Shown here one piece after another: positions 19,059 through 27,096 of a stretch of 39,255 bases of DNA (the stretch's first letter is position 1; the number at the start of each line of letters is the position of its first letter). The translations under genes and the position numbers were made by a program. A model generated the notes under the pieces. That model was given only the letters and a program-made list of their open reading frames with translations. It was not told where the DNA came from and made no database searches. Origin of the DNA: Bdellovibrio sp. ZAP7 (GTDB taxonomy: Bacteria; Bdellovibrionota; UBA1018; CAIMNF01); contig CAMCGZ010000022.1 in the NCBI GenBank assembly GCA_945874535.1, positions 1 through 39,255 of the forward strand, in the 5' to 3' direction.

Positions 19059-20599
19059 AGGCGGCGCTCGTTCTTCAGGAACTTTGTCATACTCCACAGA
19101 AAATGCGGAAGATGGGTGAGTTTCTCGAACACCCCTCCCTGGTAAAGCCGGATCCAGGAACGGAAAAACTCACGCTGGGATTCAGAATACGGAAACCACC
19201 ACAAGGCCTTGAATGTCAGCAGGCCGATGGCGGGGCGATTGATGTGACGGACGTGCACGAACTCATACAAGCCCATTTCGGCGTGCTTGCGGCCGAATCC
19301 ACTGTCCTTCATCCCGCCCCAAGGGGTCTCAGGAAGCCCGGCCGAGAACAGCACTTCATTGATCATCACCGACCCGACATGAAGCTCGCGGGCGATTTCC
19401 TCCGCCAAGGCCATGTTCGAAGAGATCACACTGGCCAGCAATCCGTATTCACTGCGATTCGCTTTCTCGATCGCTTCTTGAACCGACTTGAAGGTGGTCA
19501 TGGCAATCACTGGTCCGAAAGTCTCTTCATTGTAAATCCGGGTCTCTTCGATTCCTTTTCCACCGACCAGAGTCGGAATCATGCGGGTCCGATCACTGCT
19601 CATGATGCCACCACAGATGAACTCGGCACCGCGCTCCTTGGCGTCTTTCAGGTGGTCTTCATAGATCGTTTTCTGCTTGTCCATGGTCGCGACCCCGAGA
19701 TCGATCCCGGGAGTCAGGCGGAGTACTTTTTCCTTCAGCATTTCAGCAAAAGGCTGGGCAATGGACTCATGGACGATCAATCGCTCCACCGAAGCGCAGG
19801 CCTGTCCGGAATTGGTGAATCCGCCCCATAGCGCAGCGGAGGTGGCGAAGTCCAAATCCGCATCCGGGAGCACGATCATGGCGTCCTTGCCGCCCAATTC
19901 CAGCGTGACCGGAATCAGGTACTGTGAAGCCTGCTTCATGATGGCCTTCCCGGTCCGGACGCTTCCGGTGAAAAAAATCTTCGCGGGCCGCTGGTCAATG
20001 ATGGCAGCCCCGAGATCGCCTTCTCCCATCAGGGTTTGAAGGATGTCGCGAGGGAATCCGGCTTCTTCAAACAAGTCCTGGATCATCTGCCCCACCTGGG
20101 CGCTGTACTCGCTCGGCTTGAACACCACGGCATTTCCGGTCAGGAGGGCGACCGCAATATCACCGAAGGCCAGGAAAAAGGGGTAATTCCAGGGTGAAAT
20201 CACCGCGACAGTCCCGAGTGGCGCGTAGGTCAGGAGGCTCTTGCGGTAGCGTAAAAACGGATTGCGGAGAGAGACTTTCTTATCTCGGAGTTTGGAGGGT
20301 CCGATGCCGGCGAAATAGGTGAGCAGCTCGATGGCGGGCAGGATCTCGCAAATGTAGGCTTCGATGTGAGGCTTCCCGTTTTCTTCATGGATCACCCGAG
20401 CGATGTCGTCGACACGACGGCACAGAGTCTCACGGAGTTGAAGCAACTTCTTGGCCCGTTGCTTGACACTGAGCTTCGACCAGAGGGCCTGCGCCCGGGC
20501 GGCTTTCTCGAAAACCCGGGGGAGATCATGAGTGGGGCTTTTCGGGATTTCCTTCAGAACGGACCCGGTGCGGGGATTGCGGCTGATCAACATTTCCAT
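19055..20599 (-). CDS. NAD(P)-dependent aldehyde dehydrogenase
   Basis: The 514-residue product oxidises aldehydes to acids. Motifs: ISPWNYPF near 134-141, FTGSVRTGK, the general base Glu234 in LELGGKD, the nucleophile Cys268 in NSGQACASVER, NEETFGPV and PWGGMKDSGFGRKHAEMGLYEF. The basic, aromatic C-terminal tail (about 470-514, with FKALWWFPY) is longer than in soluble class members and resembles the membrane-associating tail of fatty-aldehyde or coniferyl-aldehyde dehydrogenases; the substrate remains unknown. The start codon is 33 bases after the RNase H stop, and the ferredoxin-like gene overlaps its end. Confidence 0.93.
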   Translation of the reverse strand: MEMLISRNPRTGSVLKEIPKSPTHDLPRVFEKAARAQALWSKLSVKQRAKKLLQLRETLCRRVDDIARVIHEENGKPHIEAYICEILPAIELLTYFAGIGPSKLRDKKVSLRNPFLRYRKSLLTYAPLGTVAVISPWNYPFFLAFGDIAVALLTGNAVVFKPSEYSAQVGQMIQDLFEEAGFPRDILQTLMGEGDLGAAIIDQRPAKIFFTGSVRTGKAIMKQASQYLIPVTLELGGKDAMIVLPDADLDFATSAALWGGFTNSGQACASVERLIVHESIAQPFAEMLKEKVLRLTPGIDLGVATMDKQKTIYEDHLKDAKERGAEFICGGIMSSDRTRMIPTLVGGKGIEETRIYNEETFGPVIAMTTFKSVQEAIEKANRSEYGLLASVISSNMALAEEIARELHVGSVMINEVLFSAGLPETPWGGMKDSGFGRKHAEMGLYEFVHVRHINRPAIGLLTFKALWWFPYSESQREFFRSWIRLYQGGVFEKLTHLPHFLWSMTKFLKNERRL

Positions 20600-20632
20600 A
20601 CCGAGGACTGTACCGCCTTTTCAAGGCGGGGT

Positions 20633-21331
20633 CTAGATTCGAGGAACACCCCAGTTTTCGAGGGTTTCCCTCTCTTCCAGACGGTTTTTCACCTTCTTGT
20701 AGCGCGCACCGGCCTTGCCTTCCACACTTGCCCGACACTCATCCCAGGTCCGATGACGCCCGAGCTTCCCACCGACCCAGCTCAAGTACACCGGCTCGAA
20801 CTTTTCGTCGGTCCGGAAAGAAATCGGGTAGTTTTCAAATCCTCCAGAATAAAGCTCCACCGGCTCATTCCGTGAGAACCGCACGGCGATCTGGTCTGTC
20901 CGTTCATTGACCTCGCTCCCGGCATGCCCCTTCACCAACTCGTACTTCAACCGGAAACCCAGACCTGTCAGGACTTCCTGGCCTTTCAGAATTTTCTCCC
21001 AAAGATCGCGGTTCTTCACGTCCTCACCCGCCCGGGTCTTCCAACCCTGGGTGGACCAGTTTCTGAGATTCTTCTCGGCACCTTCCAGAACGTACTTGGA
21101 ATCGGAAATCACCCGGAGCTCGCGTGACGCACTTTCAGAAGAGAAACGAAACACCTCCTGAAGCCCCCTGTAGAACCCGAAGAGCTCCATCCGGTTATTG
21201 GTGGTCGCCGGTTCAGAGCCACCCCACTCCCTGACCCCCACCCCGGGGATCGAAAGGATGAGTCCCCAGCCCCCCGGGCCGGGATTCTGGGAGCAAGCAC
21301 CATCCGAGACCAAAACCCATGCAGTATTCAA
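20633..21331 (-). CDS. rnhA: ribonuclease HI with a C-terminal viroplasmin-like hybrid-binding domain
   Basis: The 232-residue product cleaves RNA in RNA-DNA hybrids. The RNase H fold covers about 1-153 with catalytic Asp10 (SDGAC), Glu49 (NNRMELFG), Asp77 (VISDSKYV) and Asp146 (NERTDQIA), plus His136. Residues about 181-228 (VYLSWVGGKLGRHRTWDECR, then EGKAGARYKKV) match the caulimovirus viroplasmin/hybrid-binding domain that in eukaryotic RNase H1 and several bacterial enzymes sits at the N-terminus; here the order is reversed. The start is TTG, supported by AAAGGAG six bases upstream. The gene is divergent from the heme operon. Confidence 0.93.
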   Translation of the reverse strand: MNTAWVLVSDGACSQNPGPGGWGLILSIPGVGVREWGGSEPATTNNRMELFGFYRGLQEVFRFSSESASRELRVISDSKYVLEGAEKNLRNWSTQGWKTRAGEDVKNRDLWEKILKGQEVLTGLGFRLKYELVKGHAGSEVNERTDQIAVRFSRNEPVELYSGGFENYPISFRTDEKFEPVYLSWVGGKLGRHRTWDECRASVEGKAGARYKKVKNRLEERETLENWGVPRI

Positions 21332-21375
21332 AAAATCTCCTTTGATTCAAGCCATTTGTCATTCGATCGACTTTT

Positions 21376-21392
21376 TGACACAACCATGACAC
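21376..21392. repeat. TGACAC direct repeat in the rnhA-hemA divergent promoter region
   Basis: TGACAC occurs at 21376-21381 and again at 21387-21392, 11 bases apart, on one face of the helix. The first copy is part of a perfect -35 hexamer (TTGACA, 21375-21380), but no acceptable -10 lies 16-18 bases downstream. It could be a regulator site for the heme operon. A TAAGGT -10-like box, identical to that proposed for rnpB, is at 21412-21417. Confidence 0.3.
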
Positions 21393-21432
21393 TCGGACCC
21401 CTGAATCAGGTTAAGGTGTTCGTTGAATCCCT

Positions 21433-22335
21433 ATGGAACTTCACATTGAGGAATACCGAGCCCACTCGCCTCTGGAACCGAAATCACCGGTTTTGGAGAT
21501 CCGTACGTGTCAGCGTACCCTGAAAATCTCGGCCCGTCCCTTGGAAATCGAGGGCTCTCCCAGACGCCGGTTTTCCGGAGCGGATGCTTACGAATTCCTG
21601 CTGCGTTTCGCATCCGGCCTCGAGAGCGAAATCAAGGGTGAAACCGATGTGTTCGGCCAAGTGAAGACTGCCTTCCGTGATTTTTCGACCGCACATGCCG
21701 AACTGGCGGCCGAACTTCAATCCGTGTTCCAGACCCTGTTCGAGGATACGAAAGAAATCCGGGCCCAGTACCTCCAGGGAATCGGCGGAAACACCTACGG
21801 AGCACTGGCTCGCCGGGTGCTCGATCCCCACCCCTCGCACCGTGTGCTTTTGCTCGGCGCAGGCCAGATTGCGAAGAGTGTAGCCCCCTATTTCGCAGAC
21901 TCGGAACTCAAAGTTTTCAATCGTTCACCCGAACGGCTGATGGAACTCCAGGTTTCATTGCACCAAAAGGGTTATGCGGGCGTGACGATCCTCGCGGCCG
22001 ATTCGGACCTCACAACCGAGATTGCCTCGGCAGAGATCATCCTCCTGGCCACACCGGTCGGATCTCCCCTCGATGCCCTGGTGCTCCGTCACCGCAGTTC
22101 CGGAACCCGCATTCTCCACCTGGGGGGCCGCGCTGAAGATCTGAATCTGCCCGAAAATGAGGCGGATCTCCTCACCCTTTCCGACCTGTTCGAATTGGAA
22201 AAAGAGCAGAGCACGCTTCGCGAAAAGAAGATTGCCCAGGCCATGGATGCCTGCCGTCAGCGCGCGCGTCTGCGCTCCTTGGCCCGATCGATCCACATTC
22301 ATCACGGCTGGGAAGACCTGGCCTACTTCAACTGA
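21433..22335 (+). CDS. hemA: glutamyl-tRNA reductase, compact form
   Basis: The 300-residue product would reduce glutamyl-tRNA to glutamate-1-semialdehyde, the first step of the C5 heme pathway. Motifs: EIRTCQRTLKI with the catalytic Cys26, ASGLESEIKGETDVFGQVKTAF (residues 60-81), and the NADPH-binding LLLGAGQIAKS at 139-149. It is about 120 residues shorter than usual: some 24 residues are missing at the N-terminus and the C-terminal dimerisation domain is absent. ATG 21433 has no clear ribosome-binding site. Its position directly before hemC, hemB and hemL supports the assignment. Either it is a trimmed but active enzyme or it depends on a partner. Confidence 0.85.
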   Translation: MELHIEEYRAHSPLEPKSPVLEIRTCQRTLKISARPLEIEGSPRRRFSGADAYEFLLRFASGLESEIKGETDVFGQVKTAFRDFSTAHAELAAELQSVFQTLFEDTKEIRAQYLQGIGGNTYGALARRVLDPHPSHRVLLLGAGQIAKSVAPYFADSELKVFNRSPERLMELQVSLHQKGYAGVTILAADSDLTTEIASAEIILLATPVGSPLDALVLRHRSSGTRILHLGGRAEDLNLPENEADLLTLSDLFELEKEQSTLREKKIAQAMDACRQRARLRSLARSIHIHHGWEDLAYFN

Positions 22336-22338
22336 GCC

Positions 22339-23844
22339 ATGTTGCCGATATTGAGACTCGGAACCCGCAAATCACTCCTCGCTGTGGCCCAGAGCTCCTG
22401 GGTGGCCCGTGAGGTGGAACGCCTGAATCCCGGTGTCAGCGTCGAACTGGTGGGCATCGAGACCCGCGGAGATGTGATCCTCGACAAGCCTCTGAGTCAA
22501 ATCGAAGGGAAAGAGTTTTTTACAGCGGAACTGGATCACGCACTCCTCGACGGATCGGTGGACTTCACCGTGCACTCGATGAAGGACCTGAGTATCGAGC
22601 GCCCGCCGGCATTCTGCTTGGCCGCCGTGCCGGAACGCGAGCTCGCGCACGACGTGATCCTGTTTCATGAATCGGTGACAGATCGGATCCGGAACGGACT
22701 CCCGGTCAGAATCGGAACCTCGTCTCCGCGGAGATTGACCTTGATCCCGGAGTTCTTGAAATCGGCGTTGCCACGGTTCCGTCCGGACGCCGAGCCTTCA
22801 CTTCAGTTCATCGAAATCCGCGGGAATGTGAACACCCGCCTCGGCCGGGTTCACGAGCCTGAAGGATACGAGAGAAAACTCGACGGAGTGGTTCTGGCAT
22901 TCGCGGGACTCGAACGCCTGGCCAAGGATCCCTTCGCATCGATGGAACTTCGCCGCCTGCTCCTTCGCACCCGGATGATGGTTTTGCCACTCAAGACCTG
23001 CCCGTCGGCTCCCGCTCAGGGCGCACTGGCCATCGAGACCCGGAGCGACCGTCCGGAAGTGATTGCGTGCATTGAGCGCCTTCACCACCCGGGGACGCTC
23101 GATGCAGTCCGTGCCGAACGCGGCATCTTGGAGGAATGGGGAGGCGGCTGCCATCAGAAGCTCGGTGCGAGTCGTTTGGCTTCGGGCGTGCTCTTCATCA
23201 AGGGAGTCAAACCTGACGGAACCCGCGTGGAAGAAACCCGTGGAAACCCGAGGCCGCAAGACATCGATTTCACCCGGATCGAAGCCGGAGATGTGTTCGA
23301 CTTCGCGGCAGCACCGACCGGGCCGCGCGAAAAAGCCCTGCTGGAAAGCGAAGCCCCGGTCTTCATCGCCCACACCCGTGCCTTCGATCATCTCGAGCAC
23401 TCCGCAGCCTTGAGAGGATCTGCAAAAAGGATCTGGGTCTCGGGCACGCAAAGCTGGTTCAAGCTGGCAAGGCAAGGGCTCTGGATCGAGGGTTCGCTCG
23501 ATGGGCAGGGCTTCGAGTCGATGGGACCTTTCGTGAGGAAGGCATTGCTCGGTTTTGAAGGAAAGGACTTCACCTTCCTGAGTCACTCTCAGAGTCCGCC
23601 TGCTCCGGGCACGGTTTTACTGTCGACTTACACCCACCAGTTCCGTGAAGTTCCGCGCAAATTCATCGAAAATGACCGCCTGTACTGGAGTTCCGGCTTA
23701 CCCTTTCAGGAACTTTGGAGTAAGGTGGGAGCCGAAGTTTTCAAGGGCAAAACCCATGCATGCGGCCCCGGACGGACCGCTCAATTGATCAAGGAGAAGT
23801 TGGCCGAAATCGGGATGGACCCGGTCATTCTTTCCGTGGAGTAG
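22339..23844 (+). CDS. hemC-hemD: fused hydroxymethylbilane synthase / uroporphyrinogen-III synthase
   Basis: The 501-residue product is longer than HemC alone. Residues 1-~325 are porphobilinogen deaminase: RLGTRKSLLAVAQ, VHSMKDL with the catalytic Asp83, RIGTSSPRRL, and the dipyrromethane-cofactor Cys271 in GGGCHQKLGA. Residues about 338-501 look like a divergent HemD: RIWVSGTQSW, TVLLSTY, LYWSSGLPFQEL and THACGPGRTAQLIKEKL match the pattern of uroporphyrinogen-III synthases. This would explain the absence of a separate hemD in an otherwise complete set. The ATG is 3 bases after the hemA stop. The HemC call is firm; the HemD call is a strong inference. Confidence 0.9.
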   Translation: MLPILRLGTRKSLLAVAQSSWVAREVERLNPGVSVELVGIETRGDVILDKPLSQIEGKEFFTAELDHALLDGSVDFTVHSMKDLSIERPPAFCLAAVPERELAHDVILFHESVTDRIRNGLPVRIGTSSPRRLTLIPEFLKSALPRFRPDAEPSLQFIEIRGNVNTRLGRVHEPEGYERKLDGVVLAFAGLERLAKDPFASMELRRLLLRTRMMVLPLKTCPSAPAQGALAIETRSDRPEVIACIERLHHPGTLDAVRAERGILEEWGGGCHQKLGASRLASGVLFIKGVKPDGTRVEETRGNPRPQDIDFTRIEAGDVFDFAAAPTGPREKALLESEAPVFIAHTRAFDHLEHSAALRGSAKRIWVSGTQSWFKLARQGLWIEGSLDGQGFESMGPFVRKALLGFEGKDFTFLSHSQSPPAPGTVLLSTYTHQFREVPRKFIENDRLYWSSGLPFQELWSKVGAEVFKGKTHACGPGRTAQLIKEKLAEIGMDPVILSVE

Positions 23845-23847
23845 ACC

Positions 23848-24828
23848 ATGTATCCTGAAGGCTATCGAAGGATCCGACAGAGTCCGGTACTCCGGAACCT
23901 GACCCGTGAAGTGACGATCGATCCGCTGAAACTGATTCAGCCGCTTTTCGTGGTGGAAGGAATTCCCAACAAAGAACCGGTCCCGGGCCTGACCGGCGTT
24001 TACCGCGAGACTCCCTTTACTCTCATCAAGCAGATCGAGCGCGATCTCGAGAAAGGCGTGAAGAGCTTTTTGCTTTTCGGTGTCCCGGGCGCGAAAGCGG
24101 ACCGTCACTTCGATTCCTCTTTCACTGCGAATCAGATCGCGGCGATCAAGAAGCGTTTCGGACAGGAGGTGTTCCTCGCGGTCGATGTGTGCTTGTGCTC
24201 TTACACGACCCACGGCCATTGCGGCATCCTGAACGACTCGCACGATCATGTGATGAACCATGAAACGGTCGAAGCTCTTGCAGACGCAGCCCTTGCTTTT
24301 GCACGGGCGGGAGCAGATTGCGTCGCTCCGAGCGACATGATGGACCATCGCATCGCCGCCATCCGCGAAAAACTGGATGCGAACGGATTTCATCGAACCC
24401 TGATCATGAGCTACTCGGCCAAATTCCACTCCGGATTTTACGGCCCCTTCCGTGCTGCGGCGGATTCCGCCCCGAAGGGCGATCTGAAGATCAAGGACCG
24501 TGCGACCTACCAGATCGACCCGGCCAACCCATCCGATGCCTACCTCTCGAGCGTTCGCGACATGGAAGAGGGTGCCGACATACTGATGGTCAAGCCCGGT
24601 CTGCCCTACCTCGATGTGATCCGCGATCTTTCAGACAGAATTCCATTGCCCTGGGCGGTGTATGAGGTCAGTGGAGAATATGCGGCCGTGGAGCTCATGG
24701 CCGAAAAGGGTCTGATCGACGGACGCAGAGCCCACTTGGAGTCGTGGACGGCATTTTTCCGTGCCGGCGCGGAAATGATCATCACTTACGGCGCGCGCCA
24801 TGCGCGAGATTGGATGGAGAGCAAATGA
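23848..24828 (+). CDS. hemB: delta-aminolevulinic acid dehydratase (porphobilinogen synthase), zinc type
   Basis: The 326-residue product condenses two aminolevulinate molecules into porphobilinogen. The Schiff-base lysines are Lys192 (SYSAKFHSGFYGPFR) and Lys249 (MVKPGLPYLD). The metal loop DVCLCSYTTHGHCG contains Cys115, Cys117 and Cys125, the zinc-binding triad, rather than the Asp-rich magnesium version. It begins 3 bases after the hemCD stop and overlaps hemL by 4 bases. Confidence 0.97.
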   Translation: MYPEGYRRIRQSPVLRNLTREVTIDPLKLIQPLFVVEGIPNKEPVPGLTGVYRETPFTLIKQIERDLEKGVKSFLLFGVPGAKADRHFDSSFTANQIAAIKKRFGQEVFLAVDVCLCSYTTHGHCGILNDSHDHVMNHETVEALADAALAFARAGADCVAPSDMMDHRIAAIREKLDANGFHRTLIMSYSAKFHSGFYGPFRAAADSAPKGDLKIKDRATYQIDPANPSDAYLSSVRDMEEGADILMVKPGLPYLDVIRDLSDRIPLPWAVYEVSGEYAAVELMAEKGLIDGRRAHLESWTAFFRAGAEMIITYGARHARDWMESK

Positions 24829-26120
24829 AACACGATCAATCACAAGCCTTGTTCGAACGCGCTAAACTCACGGCTCCGGGAGGAGTCCACTCCCCTGTAC
24901 GCGGTTTCCGCGGAGTGGGTGGAGCACCCGTATTTGTCGAGTCGGCTCAAGGAGCCTGGCTCCGGGATGTGGATGGCAACTCTTATCTCGACTTCTGCAT
25001 GAGCTGGGGCCCCCTGCTCTTCGGTCACCAGGATCCGGAAATCAAAAGCGCCATCGAAGGGGCGCTTTCCAGAGGATGGTCCTACGGAACAGCAGAGCGT
25101 TACTCGCTCGAGTTCGCCGAAGACCTGATCCGGGCGATTCCGCATCTGCAAATGGTGCGCTTCGTGAGTTCCGGCACCGAGGCCGTCATGTCGGCGATCC
25201 GATTGGCCCGTGGATTCACCGGAAGGGACTGGATCCTGAAGTTCGACGGCTGCTACCACGGCCACGTGGACTCTCTCCTGGTGCGGGCGGGATCGGGGCT
25301 CGCGGAAATGGCCTCCCCCGACAGCGCAGGAATCTCGGCAGCCACCGCGTCGGAGACTCTTGTACTTCCCTTGGATGACGAATCGGCTCTCGAACAGGCT
25401 TTCGAACTTCATGGCGCCAAACTCGCAGCCGCCATCATCGAACCGCTTCCTGCCAATAACGGCCTGTTGCTCCAGCGCAAAGAATTCCTGCAAAAGCTCG
25501 CCGCGCTTTGCAAAAAGCACGGCGCACTCCTCATCTTCGATGAAGTGATCTCCGGCTTCCGCACCGCACTCGGAGGCATGGCGGAACTCACGGGCATCAC
25601 CCCCGATCTCGTAACCTACGGAAAGATCATCGGGGGCGGAATGCCGGTGGGAGCATACGGCGGTAAAAAGGAAATCATGGAAATGGTCGCCCCCTCGGGC
25701 CCCGTTTACCAGGCAGGAACCCTTTCAGCGAATCCGGTCGCCATGCAAGCCGGCCACGCGATGCTGAGAAAAATCCAGCGTGAGAACCCTTACCCGCATC
25801 TGGCCTCGATGGGCGAGTGCCTGGTGGGAGGACTTCAGAAGTTGGCCGATCAGCATCTGCCTTTCCCGGTTTCGATCGCATCCTTCGGATCGATTTCGTG
25901 GATGGTCTGCGGTGAAACCCGCCCGGTCCGTCGGATCGAGTCCATTCCCGGCAGTCAGAAAGCCAATTATGCAAAAATCTTCCACGCACTGCTCGATGAG
26001 GGTGTGTACTTCGCTCCGAGCGGGTACGAGGTCGGATTTCTGAGCACGGCTCACACCGGAAAAGATCTGGACTTCGCCATGGCGGCGGCGCAAAAAGCGT
26101 TCAAAACCGTGCGGGGCTGA
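24825..26120 (+). CDS. hemL: glutamate-1-semialdehyde 2,1-aminomutase
   Basis: The 431-residue PLP enzyme converts glutamate-1-semialdehyde to 5-aminolevulinate, completing the C5 route with HemA. Motifs: SPVRGFRGVGG near the start, RFVSSGTEAVMSAIRLARG, CYHGHVDSLL, LIFDEVISGFR and the PLP Lys267 in TYGKIIGGGMPVGAYGG. The frame is open further upstream, but the ATG overlapping the hemB stop (ATGA, 24825) gives the family N-terminus. The sensor kinase gene follows after 7 bases. Confidence 0.97.
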   Translation: MKHDQSQALFERAKLTAPGGVHSPVRGFRGVGGAPVFVESAQGAWLRDVDGNSYLDFCMSWGPLLFGHQDPEIKSAIEGALSRGWSYGTAERYSLEFAEDLIRAIPHLQMVRFVSSGTEAVMSAIRLARGFTGRDWILKFDGCYHGHVDSLLVRAGSGLAEMASPDSAGISAATASETLVLPLDDESALEQAFELHGAKLAAAIIEPLPANNGLLLQRKEFLQKLAALCKKHGALLIFDEVISGFRTALGGMAELTGITPDLVTYGKIIGGGMPVGAYGGKKEIMEMVAPSGPVYQAGTLSANPVAMQAGHAMLRKIQRENPYPHLASMGECLVGGLQKLADQHLPFPVSIASFGSISWMVCGETRPVRRIESIPGSQKANYAKIFHALLDEGVYFAPSGYEVGFLSTAHTGKDLDFAMAAAQKAFKTVRG

Positions 26121-26127
26121 GGTTGGC

Positions 26128-27096
26128 ATGAGCCGGGGTGATTTCATCAAAAAGCCGGATCGGAGATTCAAGCTCCTGGTACTGACCCAGGGACTCTGGA
26201 TGACCACGCTCTTGATCCTGGCGCTTTGGTGGGGGACCTTGCTTCTGCAACAGGGCGAAGAAATTGCCGGGCTCGAATCCCAATTGGGAATGGCACCGAA
26301 CAAAGTCCAAACCCGGCTCGACAAAACCACGCGGATGATCGCAGCCGAATCCGGGGCCTTCATCCTCCTCATCCTGATCACCAACGGGGTGCTTTTGTTT
26401 TTTTTCGCACGGGACACGCGCCGATCGAGGAGCCTCGAGGCTTTTTTCGCTTCAGTGACTCATGAGCTCCGGACTCCGCTCACGAGCATCCGCTTACAAG
26501 CTGAGGCACTCCAGGACATCGAGGACAACCCCAAGCACACGCCTTTCTTGAACCGTTTGCTCGAGGATGTGGGCCGGCTCGAGGGTCAGGTCCAGCAAAC
26601 ACTCGAACTCGCACGAATCGAGGGGGGCGGTGGCCTCACTCTCCAATCGGTCCGGATCAGGAATTTTATTCAGACCCGGGTTCTGCCTCATTACTCGCTG
26701 AATGAGGGAAGGATGAGACTTTCTTCGGATATCGAAGAATCGTTCATTCAAGCCGATCCTTCGGCACTGATGGTGATTTTGCGAAACACCCTCGATAATG
26801 CGATCAAGTACACTCGGAACGCCCCCACCCTCCTCGAACTGAAGGGGCGTCCGGAAGGCTCCGGGTACCGGCTCGAGATGCTCCATCGGAATTCGACTTT
26901 CACAGGAAATGCCGAGCAACTGGGCAAATTGTTTTATCGAGGACCTGAGTCCCAGGGTGCCGGTGTGGGCCTGTACCTCATCCGGACCTTGATGGAAAAG
27001 TGCGGAGGGAAGGCCGAGTACACCCCCTCGGAATCCAATTTCCTGACCCGTTTAGAATTCAAGATCGATCCGGGGAGCGACCACCATGGGGCATAA
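26128..27096 (+). CDS. sensor histidine kinase inside the heme operon
   Basis: The 322-residue membrane kinase has transmembrane segments at about 17-41 and 76-93 around a short periplasmic loop of about 35 residues. The H box VTHELRTPLTS has phospho-acceptor His112, and the N box RNTLDNAIKYT is normal. The G2 box reads GAGVGLYL (277-284) for GTGLGLYI. The G1 motif (DxGxG) is not recognisable: the expected place reads EMLHRNSTFTG (250-260). ATP binding may therefore be altered. It starts 7 bases after hemL with GAGG five bases before the ATG and overlaps the regulator by 11 bases. The tiny sensor loop suggests a membrane or membrane-protein signal; heme or precursor sensing is an inference from position. 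Confidence 0.9.
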   Translation: MSRGDFIKKPDRRFKLLVLTQGLWMTTLLILALWWGTLLLQQGEEIAGLESQLGMAPNKVQTRLDKTTRMIAAESGAFILLILITNGVLLFFFARDTRRSRSLEAFFASVTHELRTPLTSIRLQAEALQDIEDNPKHTPFLNRLLEDVGRLEGQVQQTLELARIEGGGGLTLQSVRIRNFIQTRVLPHYSLNEGRMRLSSDIEESFIQADPSALMVILRNTLDNAIKYTRNAPTLLELKGRPEGSGYRLEMLHRNSTFTGNAEQLGKLFYRGPESQGAGVGLYLIRTLMEKCGGKAEYTPSESNFLTRLEFKIDPGSDHHGA

